DNA of 64,000 nt from Bettongia penicillata ogilbyi (GCA_023548195.1 JAJHZJ010000496.1:7032144-7096143); one strand, 5' to 3'; numbered from the stretch's first letter, positions 11,721-22,884 are shown. Notes: generated from the letters alone by a model not told the origin. Made by a program: numbers and translations.

Positions 11721-12782
11721 TATTTCATAGTAAAAAAATAATTTCTCTCCCACAAGGGCAATTTATAATCCTTATTAAAATCCTGACATGTTTCTCCATT
11801 GTGATCTTTGTTTCTTATTACAACAAATCCCTTTGAATAGAGAGTTTGGGTTAGGTCATTGGTAGTCATACATGAATAGGTAAAAGCATTTGTACAATTT
11901 CATGCTATCAAGATGATGTTAATTTCCTTTACATATTTAGTAGATTAATGCATGAATCAGAAACCAGACTTTAGGAGTTCTATGCAATTTGTTTTACACG
12001 TTTGCCCCATAGCAATAAATCTTTGTTAATCACAACTTAAATTTCCACTCTAATGAACACTGAATTGCTCTTTTAAAATGGATATACTATCTGTTATTTT
12101 CTTTAAACAAAGTTACCTTTCTTACTCATGCCACTCTTATCTAAGAACTCTCTTAAAAAAAACAAAAAACCTCCCAGCTCTCTCTGTCATTTGTTGTGCA
12201 GCTATGTGGACTGCATATTAATCTTGGGCATTTAATTTTGAATTCAGAGTTTTATTGAACCCTAAGCTCTATTGTGGTAGAAGTATTGATGGAAAAATTT
12301 CCAAAAAGTCATTAGAGATTCTCTTTCCTCTTTTCTGACTCGAGAGGGTAAAACATGCAAATCAAGTTATATGCCAAACGCCTGCTTACAAATACGTTTC
12401 ATGATGCCAGTGATTTGCAAATGTCTTCCTTCCTCCTTTAAAAAAATACACTTTCCTTGTTCACTCTGAGCAATTTGTTTTCAAGTAATTCTCCAACTAA
12501 AAAAGCCTCCTGTAAGCAGGACCAGTTCAGATAGGTCTTTTTTTTTCATATTTTTAAAATAAAATCTAAGTTAAATATATTTTAACTTGGATCATTTAGG
12601 AACAAAGTGTGTATTTTAAATCGTGTTAGATAAACAAAATGTACCATTTAACTGTGTCTTCTCTTAAAAGACAAAATTGATCCTTTCCCCTGAAATTATT
12701 TAAAATTCTAATTGTAAAGCCTTTAATTTATATAGTGCTAAAATTTGGAAGGTTTAATAAGGAAAGCAGTGCATTTAGTGAT
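11721..12782. other. Repeat-poor AT-rich sequence
   Basis: No landmark up to the 3' end of the half-L1. Confidence 0.5.
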
Positions 12783-13049
12783 TTTAAAAGCTTTTATTAG
12801 CATGTACCATTCTATAGTGTTTTTTCCAAGCATCCATCCTCCGACCCCCTCCCAGAGAACCATCCCATATGGTAAACAGTATTTTATAGAGAAGGAGAAA
12901 AAGTCAGCACAATTGATTGATACATTGGAAAACTCTGAAATGTGCCATGTGTAATATGTGTGGACCTCCCAATCTAGAAAGAAGTTTATTTGGAGTATCT
13001 CCTTATTTGAGTCCTACTTGATTTTTATGCCTCTCTTGAGACCTGCATT

Positions 13050-14035
13050 TGAAGATCAAATTTTCTATTAAGTTCTGGCATTTTTGTCAGGAAGGTCTAG
13101 AAATCCCTTACTTCATTGAATGACCATCTCCTTCCCTGAAATGTTATGCTGAACTTTAATGGGTAGTTGATCCTTAGTTGAAGTCCCATCTCCTTTGCCT
13201 TACAGAATATTGGATTCCAATTCCTTCAATCTTTTAATGTAGAAGCTGCAAGGTCCTGTGTGATCCTGACTGTAGCTCCTCAATATTTGAATGGTTTCTT
13301 TCTGGCTGTAGTATTTTCTCCTTCACTTGATAGTTCTGGAATATGGGGTTTTGAGTTTGGGATCCCTTTTGGGAGGTAAATGGTGGATTCTTTCAATGAC
13401 TATTTTGCCCTCTGAATCTAGCACTTCTGGGCAGTTTTCCTTGATGATTTTCTGGAAAATGATGTCCAAACTTTTTTTCATTGTGGCTTTCTGGCAGACC
13501 AACAATTCTTAAATTTTCTCTCCTGGATCTATTTTCCAGGTCAGTTGTTTTTCCAATTAGATATTTAACATTTTCTTCTATCTTTTCATTCTTTAGATTT
13601 TGACTGATTCTTGCTGTCTCATTGAGTCATTAGTTTCTTCTTGCCCAATTCTAATCTTTATCAAATTGTTTTCTTCAGTTAACTTTTGCATCTCCTTTTC
13701 CATCTGTCCAATTTTTCCTTTTAAGGAGTTATTTTCTCCAGCTAATTTTTGTGCTTCCTTTTCCATTTGTTCAATTTTCCTTTTTTAAAGAGATGTTCTT
13801 ATCAGTGAATTCTTTTTTTAATATTTTTAAAATTATTGGCCAGTTTTTTTTCTGTTTCCTTCTTCAGCTATTCCTGGAGAGCTGTTTGCTCATGTGAGCA
13901 GTTCATAGTCTCTTCTGAAGTTTCAGATGGAAGTACAGTCTCAGTACTGACCTCTTTGGTATTTGTGTTTTAGTCCTTATCCCCATAGAAAGATTCTATG
14001 GTTTTTTGGCACTTACTTTGCTTTTTCTTGTTCAT
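13050..14035 (-). pseudogene. Decayed L1 ORF1 (RNA-binding chaperone protein)
   Basis: The frame starts with an ATG reading MNKKKQSKCQKTIESFYGDKD-like residues in three-base register, passes a Lys/Glu-rich coiled-coil stretch, and then the RRM/C-terminal region. At 13323-13505 it keeps DIIFQKIIKENCPEV and ERIHHLPPKRDP, typical of L1 ORF1p. The C-terminal domain shows pieces like NYPLKFSITFQGRRWSFNE in another frame. Stops and frameshifts break it several times. About 330 codons fits the normal ORF1 length. ORF1p coats L1 RNA as a trimer in the cytoplasm; this copy cannot make it. Confidence 0.75.
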
Positions 14036-15030
14036 GATGGTGATTGTGTGTTGTGGCTTCTGGTTCTTTCAGTTAGAAGCTGCAGAATTTGGTGTTGATC
14101 TGACTTGTGTGAAAAAGCTAAGAGCATGTGTCTTTTTATCTTTTTGTTTTGTGTTTCCCCCATTTACCCTGAAGTTAACTTGTTAAGTATGGAGGAGGGG
14201 TGATCTGGTCACCAGAGATCTCCTCAGCTGAACAGAGGCAAAGGCAAGCTCAGAGGATGGTGATCCCAGCTGCCCTATTGTCTTACTGTTTCCCCTGGAG
14301 TGCTGAGGCACACCTAGATCCTAGTGCTAGTTTCCACCCTTCCTGGGACTCCTCTCCTGCTGCTAAGGCTTGCCTGTGTCCTAGTGCAAGTTTCTTCCAC
14401 CCTGAGTCCCCTCTCCTTCTGGTTTGCCTCTGCCACAGTAGGAAGAATCCCCCTTAGCTATTTTCCTAGCTTAAGGTGTTATGAGACTATTTGCCCCCCG
14501 CCCCCTGCTGTTCTTGCTGATCCAGGATTTTTCTGGGGAAATATTTTATGGTTCTTTCAAGGTCATCAAGGGGAAAGGAGAGAGCATTTACTGATCACTC
14601 CACCATCCTGGCTCCCCAAAGTTCAAGTAGGTGACTTACAGACATTTAAACTGTAGGCTGAAAGTCTCAGGAGCTGCTGAGGCTGATATCTGGTGATCAG
14701 CTTCTGTCACTCGCTTGGCTCTGCTGGTCTCTCACCCTGGGCTGCAGCTCTGCCTGGTTCCACCTGCTGCGGTTTCAGGTTTCCTGGGGCCCTCCCACTC
14801 TACTATGCTGGACAAGCTGCACTGTGTGCTGTGGGCTCACCCCCATGGAACAGATCCTTCCCGTGGACCTTCCAGCCTGTCCTGGGCTTTGAATATGCCA
14901 CAGTCTGTCTCCTATCAGATTCTGCACCTCAAAAATTTGGTCATATTGTCTTTTTAGAGGTATCTGAAAGAGTTTGTCTAAGAGCTTGTGTGAGTCATTG
15001 CTCTCATTCCACCATTTTGGCTCTGCCCCC
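14036..15030 (-). promoter_or_regulatory. L1-type 5' UTR/promoter relic
   Basis: The region is GC-richer than its surroundings. The start-like sequence with a YY1-type CCAT core occurs twice on the + strand: ACCATTTTGGCTCTG near 15010-15025 and CCACCATCCTGGCTCCCC at 14600-14617. This suggests two start modules in tandem. Several chance open frames of 80-120 codons occur here on both strands. Confidence 0.6.
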
Positions 15031-15061
15031 TGGACTTTTTTCTTTCCAGTGGTTTCCTTGA

Positions 15062-15450
15062 TACATAAGCCCAGTAACAAAGTCTCCAGTTCAAAGAGAA
15101 TGAGCATTTTAATCACTTTATTTTAGTAATTCCAAATTGCTTTCCAATGTAGTTGTACCATTTTGCAATTCCACTAACAATATATTAGTATTCTTAACTT
15201 TCCATGACCCCTGCAACATTGACCAATACCATTAACATTTCTCCTTATTTTTTGCCAATTGTTAGGGTGTGATGTGAATCTTTAGGGTTGTTTTGGTTTG
15301 CATTCCTCTAATTGATGATTTGGAGCATTTTTCATGTGGTTGTACATTAAATGTTGAATACTTGTTAACTGGTAGCTAATGGGATTGTATTTATATTCTT
15401 TACACAGTGTTTTATCATTTTTTTAGAGATTTTTTAGTTTGGGGACATTT
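15062..15450 (-). mobile_element. L1 3'-end fragment
   Basis: On the + strand this reads as the reverse of a mammalian L1 3' region. It has a block about poorly matched neighbours (AATTCCAAATTGCTTTCC, ACCATTTTGCAATTCCAC) and then GTTTTGGTTTGCATTCC before GAGCATTTTTCATGTGG. It abuts the 5' end of the half-L1, so that element may have landed in or beside this older L1. Confidence 0.6.
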
Positions 15451-15699
15451 TTAAAGTCCCCAAATTTAGGGCACTCTATATGACAGTAGTTGTACTATAA
15501 GAATCCATTAAGTCTCATAATTGAATACCAAAAAAAAATCAATTTTGTTAAGTATAGGATGGGGGTGTCCTAGTTAGACAGCAATGTTCCTGTGTTCTGA
15601 AAGGGATCTGAGGGATTTAGTAGACTTCAAGCTTAGTAGAAGCCAACAATATAATCACGGCAGTCAAAGATGCTAATGGGATCTTAGTTTGCATTGAGA

Positions 15700-15940
15700 A
15701 TCATAACTTCTAGAAATAAACCCCTGTAATCAACCCTGTTCGATTTCATCTAAAGTGTTTTGTTCATTTCTGGGCACCACCAATTGAGAAAGTCATTGAT
15801 TATCTAGAGAATATCCAGAAGAGTTCATCTAAGATGTTGATGGGACTTGAGTTCATTTCATATGAGTATCAGTTAAAGGAAATGGGCATGTTTAGTTGAA
15901 TGAAGAGAAAATACAGGGACCATCGGTGAGGGTATGATAG
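15700..15940 (+). mobile_element. L3/CR1 LINE 3' fragment, left part
   Basis: This carries the L3/CR1-like run TTCATTTCTGGGCACCAC, then a GAGTATCAGTTAAAGGAAATGG block. The element stops where a solo LTR begins and resumes at 16572. Confidence 0.65.
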
Positions 15941-16566
15941 TATAACAATAAGCACTCCAACATACACAAGGAGGCTTGCTAACACAGGTTCTTAGATCTG
16001 CATTCATGAAAAGAAAGGCAAGTTTTGAGGGGTTAACAATCACTTTGATCAAGCACACGTATCATTCCTTTAAGCATATATATCATTCATCTAGCTCAGG
16101 GGAGTCAGCACCCTGAACTTCAAAGAAAATACAGAGAAATCAAAAGTCAACAGACATGGCTTCCTTTGCCTGACCATCAACAGACAGGTCCAACTGTCTG
16201 ACCATAGTTACCAGAGAGGGAAGCACTGACATCTGGGTTTTCCCAGGGTGAGTTCCTCAGTGACTTCCCAGAGTGCTCATCTGACCAAATAAACATTTCT
16301 AGTCAGTAAGCCCCAAAGTAAAACCTCACCCTCAGAGCATTTATACACTTCAGAGCCAGAGGGCATAACCCTCTGACCTGGTACCTCAATAGAAAAAACA
16401 AAATGTACTTGGGATCCTCCTACAAAACAACTCCCCTAATCAAACTTCCCTCAATGGGCAGGCCCATCAATGGGGGAGTGAGGGGAGATCTTTTTTAATC
16501 ACATTATTCAACCAGGGACACTTTTAGTAAAACAAAAACAGCAAAAGATCATAATTTGTCATCACA
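15941..16566 (-). mobile_element. Solo LTR A (endogenous retrovirus-like), 626 bp
   Basis: The block interrupts an L3 element and is flanked by the 5-bp repeat GATAG (15936-15940 and 16567-16571). On the minus strand it starts TGTGATGA and ends in TA, where CA is expected. It has a TATAAAT box (16339-16345 on +). It matches, with gaps, the + strand block at 42561-43090. No gag, pol or env frames are nearby, so it is a solo LTR. Confidence 0.75.
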
Positions 16567-16571
16567 GATAG

Positions 16572-16925
16572 TGATCTTCATGACTGTCATGTGTGAAAGA
16601 GATCAGACTTATTTACCCTGGCCCCATGGGTAAGTAATAATGGGCCAGTAATAATAGGTGGAAGATATAGAGAGGCAGACTTAATCCTAGTATTAGGAAG
16701 AACTCCCTAACGATAAGAAGTCCTCAGAGAAATTGGTTGCCTGAAGATGCATTGGATTTTTTTTTCCTTTGGAGATCTTTAGACAGAGGCTATTGTCCAG
16801 CTGAATCTAGTCTCTACCAATCCCAATATTTTAATGAAGATTTCTTTTCTGTATGGGTTAGACTTGATGGCATCTGAGGTACCTTTCATCTTTCAAACTC
16901 TGGGTGATTATGTGACTTAGTCAAT
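16572..16925 (+). mobile_element. L3/CR1 LINE 3' fragment, right part
   Basis: This continues the element at 15700: CATGACTGTCATGTG, then CTTATTTACCCTGGCCCC, AGGAAGAACTCCCTAACG and the 3' end GGGTTAGACTTGATGGCATC with CAAACTCTGGGTGATTATG. It keeps the order and orientation of the left part. Confidence 0.7.
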
Positions 16926-17120
16926 TAAAAAATATTTATCCAACATCTTCTAATAGAGTGCTAGATTTAGAGTCAGGAAGACTGAAAAGTTCAAACATGA
17001 CATTAAAAAAATTCCCACCCTCATGGGATTTACAGTTTTTGGAAGAGAAATTGCAAGCATAAATAACCAAAATGAAAATAATTTGTGAAAAGTACGAGTC
17101 AAGTGCCTTGCAGCATCAAA
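16925..17120 (+). repeat. Ancient repeat of the 'AAGCATTTATTAAGCACC' class
   Basis: AAATATTTATCCAACATC, CACCCTCATGGGATTTACAG and GCAAGCATAAATAACC follow the shared order. Confidence 0.5.
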
Positions 17121-17164
17121 CAGGGTAATGATTTACAAATTATTTTTGGTCTAGAGGATGAGAG

Positions 17165-17345
17165 AAATGTAGCATAGTGATAAGAGCAAAGTTCTAGACA
17201 CAGAATTAGAAGACTTTGGTTTGCATATTTCTTTCTCACTTTCTAGCTACATGATCGGTTCAGTCACTTTCCCTCCCTGGGCCTCAGTTTAATTATCTGT
17301 AAATATGAAGATGTCTTTTCCTATCTTATAACCTGTGATCCAATG
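17165..17345 (+). repeat. MIR/MON1-like CORE-SINE
   Basis: AGCATAGTGATAAGAGCAAAG, trimmed after 20, then CTTTCTAGCTACATGATC, CTGGGCCTCAGTTTAATT and CTTATAACCTGTGATCC. Confidence 0.7.
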
Positions 17346-17721
17346 CTCCCATTCCTTTTTAACATTCTATATCAAGTCAAATTATGTAGGATAGCTTTGG
17401 AAGGGATGGCAAAACCAATTCAATGGTCTGTCTGTCTGTTCATCCAAATGCTACATTTTGACCAATATACATTTTTCAAATGTATTTTTTCCTGATGAGA
17501 TTAGTAGCCAATCCCTATTGAGTGGAATTGAATATCACTGAGGAGACCTTGTTCTGTTTTGTTTCTCTATGTCATCAACTTGATCTATTTCACAAACAGG
17601 AAAATTTTGAGGAACCTTTTCATTTATAAGGAATCTCTCATTTGATCTTTGCACATAAGTCATCCATGATAAGAAGAATGAACACCATTGATGGGCATGT
17701 ATTTCCCTGGTTTATGTTGTA
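17346..17721. other. No feature recognised
   Basis: Unique sequence between two SINEs. Confidence 0.5.
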
Positions 17722-17866
17722 TTTGAGAGAAATGGTGGTGTGTTAGACTTTTAGTCATGAGACTTGAGGTCAAATCATAGCATAACTGTGCTAGTTCTAT
17801 GACTGAAGGTAAGTCACTTAACTTCAGTTTCCTCATCTGCAAAATGGCCATAATACAATAATTGTG
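17722..17866 (+). repeat. MIR
   Basis: GAGGTCAAATCATAGCATAAC, worn, then GTAAGTCACTTAACTTCAG and TTTCCTCATCTGCAAAATGG. Confidence 0.7.
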
Positions 17867-18049
17867 TATGCCTCCTTTTTTTTTGGAGTCAGCATTTTAT
17901 TTACATAGGTTTCGTGTAATACCTTCTCATTTTTTAGCATTTCTTTTAATTGTCATCTGTCTTTGCTGTAAACCAATTTGCTATCTAACTGGACATAGAC
18001 AGCTGGTTGTGATGTCGTTCTCAGATCAATAATCAGTCACAAGCACAGG

Positions 18050-18205
18050 AGACTAGTGAGGGGCACTGACTCTGGAGTCAGTTCAAATCCTGTCTTTGTT
18101 GCTTAACATCCGTCACCCCCTTATTTCTCATCAATGAAATGAGCAGTTTGGCTTTCATGGTCTCTGATTTCTCTTCTAGATTTAGAGCTTTGATCTTATG
18201 GACAT
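18050..18205 (+). repeat. MIR/MON1-like CORE-SINE
   Basis: ACTCTGGAGTCAGTTCAAATC, worn, then TCATCAATGAAATGAGCAG and TAGATTTAGAGCTTTGATC. Confidence 0.6.
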
Positions 18206-18344
18206 ATTTTTTTCCTTTTACTATCTGTCTCTGTTTTTATCTTAGTTTTTAAGCCACCAAATATCAAGTACTATGTTCATTTCATTGGAAAAATCTTACG
18301 TTATTTGTATAATTTCTCTATTTCCTTATGCTTTCCACCAAATT

Positions 18345-18425
18345 AAGGAAGCATTTGTTAAGCATATTTAAGATACTTTACTAGGTACTGATCATACACA
18401 GAAGAAAAAAGGTCCCTGCCATACC
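18345..18425 (+). repeat. Ancient repeat of the 'AAGCATTTATTAAGCACC' class
   Basis: AGGAAGCATTTGTTAAGCAT, TACTTTACTAGGTACTGATC and AGGTCCCTGCCATACC. Confidence 0.5.
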
Positions 18426-18489
18426 TCTATATCTAATTATCTATATATATCTGTGAAGCACTTGATTTGGTAGACAAAACACATTGTTA

Positions 18490-18657
18490 TTCTCCTTTAG
18501 AATAATCACAACCTTGACCCTCTTCTATCTCTCCAGTTCTCTCCATCTTACTCCTTTGCACATATTCTGAGATCCAGTAAAACTGGCCTCCTTGATATTC
18601 TTCACACAAGATACCCCATATTCATCCTCTAGGTATGTTCACAGACTTTTGCCCTCC
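18490..18657 (+). repeat. L2 fragment, left of the AC tract
   Basis: CTCTCCAGTTCTCTCC and GAGATCCAGTAAAACTGGCC match the L2 3' region. The L2 continues at 19013. Confidence 0.6.
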
Positions 18658-19012
18658 TCCCCCAACACACACATACACACACATGTACATGTACGCACAA
18701 ACACATATACACTCACACACAAATACACACATGCACACACATGCACACATGCATACACATGAACACATACACACGTACATATACACACATAGATGTATAT
18801 GCACATATGGACACACAGACATGCCACACACAGACACACACATACACATACAGACACACACATACCCACACATGTGCACATACACACCCAGACATACATA
18901 CACATGGACACACACATACTCACATATACACACATACACAATACACAGTCACATGAACACACATATACACACATACACATACATGCATATATACATACAC
19001 ACACACACCCCT
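18658..19012 (+). repeat. AC-rich tandem tract, 355 bp
   Basis: Alternating purine/pyrimidine units (ACACAT, ACACAC, ACATGC) run for 355 bp inside an L2. The open frames across it on both strands, up to 162 codons rich in His/Thr or Cys/Val, are products of the repeat. Confidence 0.95.
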
Positions 19013-19252
19013 CTGAGTTTCCATGACTTCATCTTCTACAAGAACCAATTGCACTTTAATCATAAGGCTTTTCCTCTACTGATTATCTCCAATTTATCTT
19101 ATGTTTATCTTGTTTCCAAATAACTGTTTCTATGTAATCTCCCCCATTAGACCATTAGCTCCTGCAGAACATGATTTGTTGGTTTTTCCATTCTTTGTAC
19201 TTAGCAATGTACTGGTACATAGTAGGTGCATAATAAATGCGTGTTGACTGGG
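19013..19252 (+). repeat. L2 3' end, right of the AC tract
   Basis: TTAGACCATTAGCTCCTGC and GCATAATAAATGCGTGTTGAC close the L2 begun at 18490. Confidence 0.65.
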
Positions 19253-19569
19253 GGATTGTCAATAAGGTATTAATCCTTTTAAGATTAGATGCAACAGCAG
19301 AAATAACCATTCTGTGATCCACTGTTTATCATTGTTGGTGAAGACAGAAGTTAGGAAGGTACCAAAATGACATTTACCTCTGCCAAAACCGCTATCCAGT
19401 GCAGAATACAAATGGAAGACGTAGTCCCCAGAGATGGTAAGGTCCTCCATTGGCTTTTATTTATGAATGGCGTTCTGATGGTTACTTCAAAGTCTGGAAT
19501 ACAGAATACAAACTATAGTTCTCTGCTTGGTGTTTTTTTTTTTAATTCTATTTATTTTTATCTCTGAAA

Positions 19570-21440
19570 GGTGAGACAAAGAGATGACCCATGTTGCCTC
19601 TGGGGACATAGAAAAATCAACTTGATCAATTCCTTCATGTTCAAGAGCCCTTCAAACCACCTTTGCATTTAGCTGCCAAGTTCTTTGTAGCAACATGAGT
19701 TAGACTCAGCTCATATAATAGTATACCCACTTATTGATTGTGATAGAAATTGTTTTTATTATTTTAGTAATACTAGTGTATTAAAATATCAAAATGTGTT
19801 GATGCATGTGATTGAAGAACTGCTCAACATCAAGCAAGACATTACATGCCATTAGATACTTTTTTCATTATCCTTATTATTATTTTAATCAGTAATCATT
19901 GAAAGCACCTTAGGAACTGTGGTTATAACAGTTAGCATACTGGTGAACTGGAGAAAAGCGAGTTAAATTTGCAGAATAAGCAATCAAGGTGCAGGAAAGC
20001 AAATCAAAGATGGTCATTCAAATTGCAACAAAATGACAAGGAGAAAATGGTTTTTAAATATGTAGCAGATAATTCCAGCTCATTCTACAAGACAGTACAA
20101 TGCAAACTCAGACACATCTAGCTAATTAATTACTCACAAGCAGAAAAAAGTAAATAATTATTGAGCTGATTCTGAAAGTGGATATAATTAATGCAATTAA
20201 TCTTTAATAATGAATTATTTAATTCAATAAGTGGCACAGGAAAATGAGCATCACAGTCATTTTTACATGTATAAACTATCATCCTAATATTGTCAAGTAA
20301 AATATACGAAGCTTAGAATATGTGAAAAAAACTGTTTTGATTAAATTAATATTGAGAAGATACATTTACTTCTTGTGAGTAGAATAATGTACTTAAAGAA
20401 AACCAATTCAGTAATTATCTCAGTTCTTGCATTTCTATTAGAAATGAACCTATTAGCTTTCTTTCCCATAAACTCTAATTCATTGGCACTTTAATTGAGA
20501 AAGCTTCGATAGGAGAATGGAGTTAGCAAGGGGAGGACATGCAAAGCACTATTTTGATACCAGCTCTTAAAGAGTATTTTCATCTCTGTCTCCATTACGC
20601 AAAGATATCCAAATGAAAAATTAAAAACTTATGATGTTGAGTTCTGCCAGTGTCAAACACTGTGATCTCTGAGAACATCTTTACATAAATAAGGAAGCAT
20701 TTTTTTTTTGTTGTGCTTGGCATTTTATAGATTAAACATCTGTGTGAGGGAAGAAATGTTTCATTTGTTGGCAGGCTATGTTCGTATTATGGAGATATTG
20801 CCATCAATTTCAAGAAATGTAAAGAGAAAAGGGAGAAGGGGGATACAGCCTTTTCCCTCTTTATTCCAGTGACTACAGAATTATTTATTTGCCCAAAGTA
20901 TGAATTTTAGAAGTTGCTTGATACACATTCTTTCCCCACTGAAGTTTTTGCATTGCAAAACATAAAATAAGTATGTATAAAACTCATAATATTTCTTGTA
21001 TCATTCAGTTTCTTATTCCAAGTAGATGATGGCATTGTGGCCTGAATTTTGAGTTTACAAATGATTGAGGTATGATGGCCTGATCAGGGTTGGTTGTTTG
21101 ATGAAAACCAGTGAGATCAAATGGCAATTTCATTTCCATTGGAAGGGGAAGAATGTGGAGGAAGAATCAATGTAAATCAGAGAAAGGTATTTTTCCACTT
21201 GGTTTGATATTGCTTTGAAAATCCCAAACTCTAGCACAATTTAGCCTCAGGCACTGAAATTAAGTTGTTAGGTTTTGTAGCTTGTTTTAAGGCTTAAAGA
21301 CACTGTAAATTTTGTACTTTAGGAAGTGATGGGAGGCAACTAAAGTTCTACATTCTTTTATAGTTTGCCTATGTCAAGTGCTGACAATTCATCTTTTCAT
21401 ATATTCAAAGAAAAAGCAGGTTTAGTATCTTCAATTTTTT
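19570..21440. other. Repeat-poor AT-rich block with homeodomain-type motifs
   Basis: I recognise no SINE, LINE or LTR for almost 1.9 kb. TAATTA-type motifs cluster at 20121-20245 (GCTAATTAATTACTC, TATAATTAATGCAATTAATC). There is no long open frame. Such blocks within large introns are often conserved noncoding elements; conservation was not tested. Confidence 0.35.
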
Positions 21441-21444
21441 TGTT

Positions 21445-21630
21445 CTTTTCATACGATCATAAATTTAGGGTTGGAAGAGACCTCCAAGGCTATCTAGTCT
21501 AAACGTCTCATTTTATAAATGAGGAAATTGTGACCCCGAAGCTTAGGTAATTATTCAAGGTCACGTAGGAGTAAGTATAAGTACAGGGATTTTCACTCAG
21601 GTTCCTCTCCCATATTCCACCACTTTCTTT
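21445..21630 (-). repeat. CORE-SINE (MIR/MON1-like)
   Basis: Reversed tail GATCATAAATTTAGGGTTGG, AAGAGACCTCCAAGGCTATC and body AATTATTCAAGGTCACGTAG. Confidence 0.75.
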
Positions 21631-21690
21631 CTTTTTCCTTCTCTTTGACCTCTTCAGCCTCTTTCCCCTCTTCTTCCTCCTCCCTAGCTT

Positions 21691-22309
21691 AGTAAGTTCA
21701 ATAATTTTCTTTGAACTTGTGACTGTAGTTTTTCATTTGTCAAGACAAAAATGATCTGAATTTATAAACCTGAATAAATATTTCTATTTGTCGGCGTATT
21801 CTATCTGGGATCAGTTGCATGTAAAAATGAAAAACCTTTCCTTGACCCTACTACCCCTTGAGTTGATATCACACATTTTTCTCTTCTACTTTATTGTCAG
21901 ATTCCTAGAATAACTCTGCATTCACTCCCCTGTCTTCACCACTCAGTCATAGCTCAGACCCATAAGGTCTGGTTTCTGTCTCCACCCTTCTCCAGGCAAA
22001 ATGACCCTTTCTGTCAGCCAGATAAACATATCAGGGCTGACCATAGGAAATACCCTGAGAATACATGGGGCTAGAAAATAACCAGTCATAGCTCCTGCCT
22101 GCAGGATCCTGCCCCATTTATGGGGCGAAAGGAGAATAAAGCTCTGGCATCCAGTGGATTTCTAGTCTAATAGAGAGATATGGCACAAACAAAATTAAGC
22201 ATAATCCATGACGATAATGTGATGAGGTGAGGTTTTCCTGGAGAATGATCCTTGTAATATTGCCCTTTACATTTGACATTACGCTAGGTTCTGGTGATGA
22301 CAATGATAA
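21691..22309. other. Mostly unique; possible piece of an ancient repeat
   Basis: GGATTTCTAGTCTAATAGAG near 22155 resembles the middle of the class at 1255. The rest shows nothing. A pyrimidine-rich stretch lies just before (21625-21690). Confidence 0.4.
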
Positions 22310-22520
22310 ATAACGACAATAATTAAAGCATTTATATAGTGCTAAAGGTTTGCAAAGTGCTTTACAGATATTTTCTCATTTTATCCTCACAACAACCTTG
22401 AAAGGTGGGTGCTATGATTTTCCTCACTTTACGGATTAGAAAATTGAGGCAACCAGAGGATAGATGAATTTCCCAGGGTCTCACTGCTAGTATGTATCTG
22501 AGGCTGGTCAGATATTTGGC
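22310..22520 (-). repeat. MIR
   Basis: AAAGCATTTATATAGTGCTA, TTTGCAAAGTGCTTTACAG, TATCCTCACAACAACCTTG and TTTCCCAGGGTCTCACTGC. Nearly full length, reversed. Confidence 0.82.
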
Positions 22521-22530
22521 ATTGTCATAC

Positions 22531-22559
22531 ATGCACACACACATATACACACACACGTA

Positions 22560-22611
<52 letters not shown>

Positions 22612-22643
22612 GTCTCTCTCTCTCTCTGTCTCTCTCTCTCTCT
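22531..22643 (+). repeat. (CA)n then (TC)n microsatellite
   Basis: A CA run (22531-22560) is followed by about 80 bp of TC with a few TG interruptions. Confidence 0.95.
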
Positions 22644-22884
22644 TTTGCCAAAATTATATAGACCGACTCAAAATAGCCTCTGTTGTTATGGAGCAGATAT
22701 TTTATCTGTCGGTGAATCTCTATGCCATTTGAATTTCTGCACGTCATAAAATCCTACCTCAGAATGCTTCCTCCTCAGTGTGATAAGCTTTTAGGATATG
22801 TAGGAATTCAATTAGAAAAATACTTACTTGTAGATAGGATTAAGTTCTTTGAGGGGAGAGACTTAATTAAGTAACCAATAATTA

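Larger units (their letters stand above)
12783..15030 (-). mobile_element. L1-derived element lacking ORF2 (HAL1-like)
   Basis: Read on the minus strand, the element starts at about 15030 with the L1-style opening GGGGGCAGAGCCAAAATGG. It runs through about 1 kb of GC-richer 5' UTR, a decayed ORF1 and about 270 bp of 3' UTR ending near a poly-A-signal-like CTAATAAAAG at about 12795. There is no room for ORF2 (about 3.8 kb). Half-L1 (HAL1) elements with ORF1 only are known in mammals. A later internal deletion of a full L1 is the alternative. Confidence 0.6.

Noticed and set aside
14200..15116. Overlapping frames of 80-122 codons as a gene cluster
   Set aside because: They lie in the GC-richer L1-type 5' UTR, overlap on both strands and have no shared domain.
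18635..19123. 162-codon His/Thr-rich frame and Cys/Val-rich frames on the other strand
   Set aside because: They are translations of an AC-rich tandem tract inside an L2 and appear in several frames at once.
19259..19567. Overlapping frames (MEDLTISGDYVFHLY... on minus, MTFTSAKTAIQCRIQ... on plus) as an exon
   Set aside because: No matching acceptor and donor in a usable phase and no domain I recognise; both strands are open over the same stretch.
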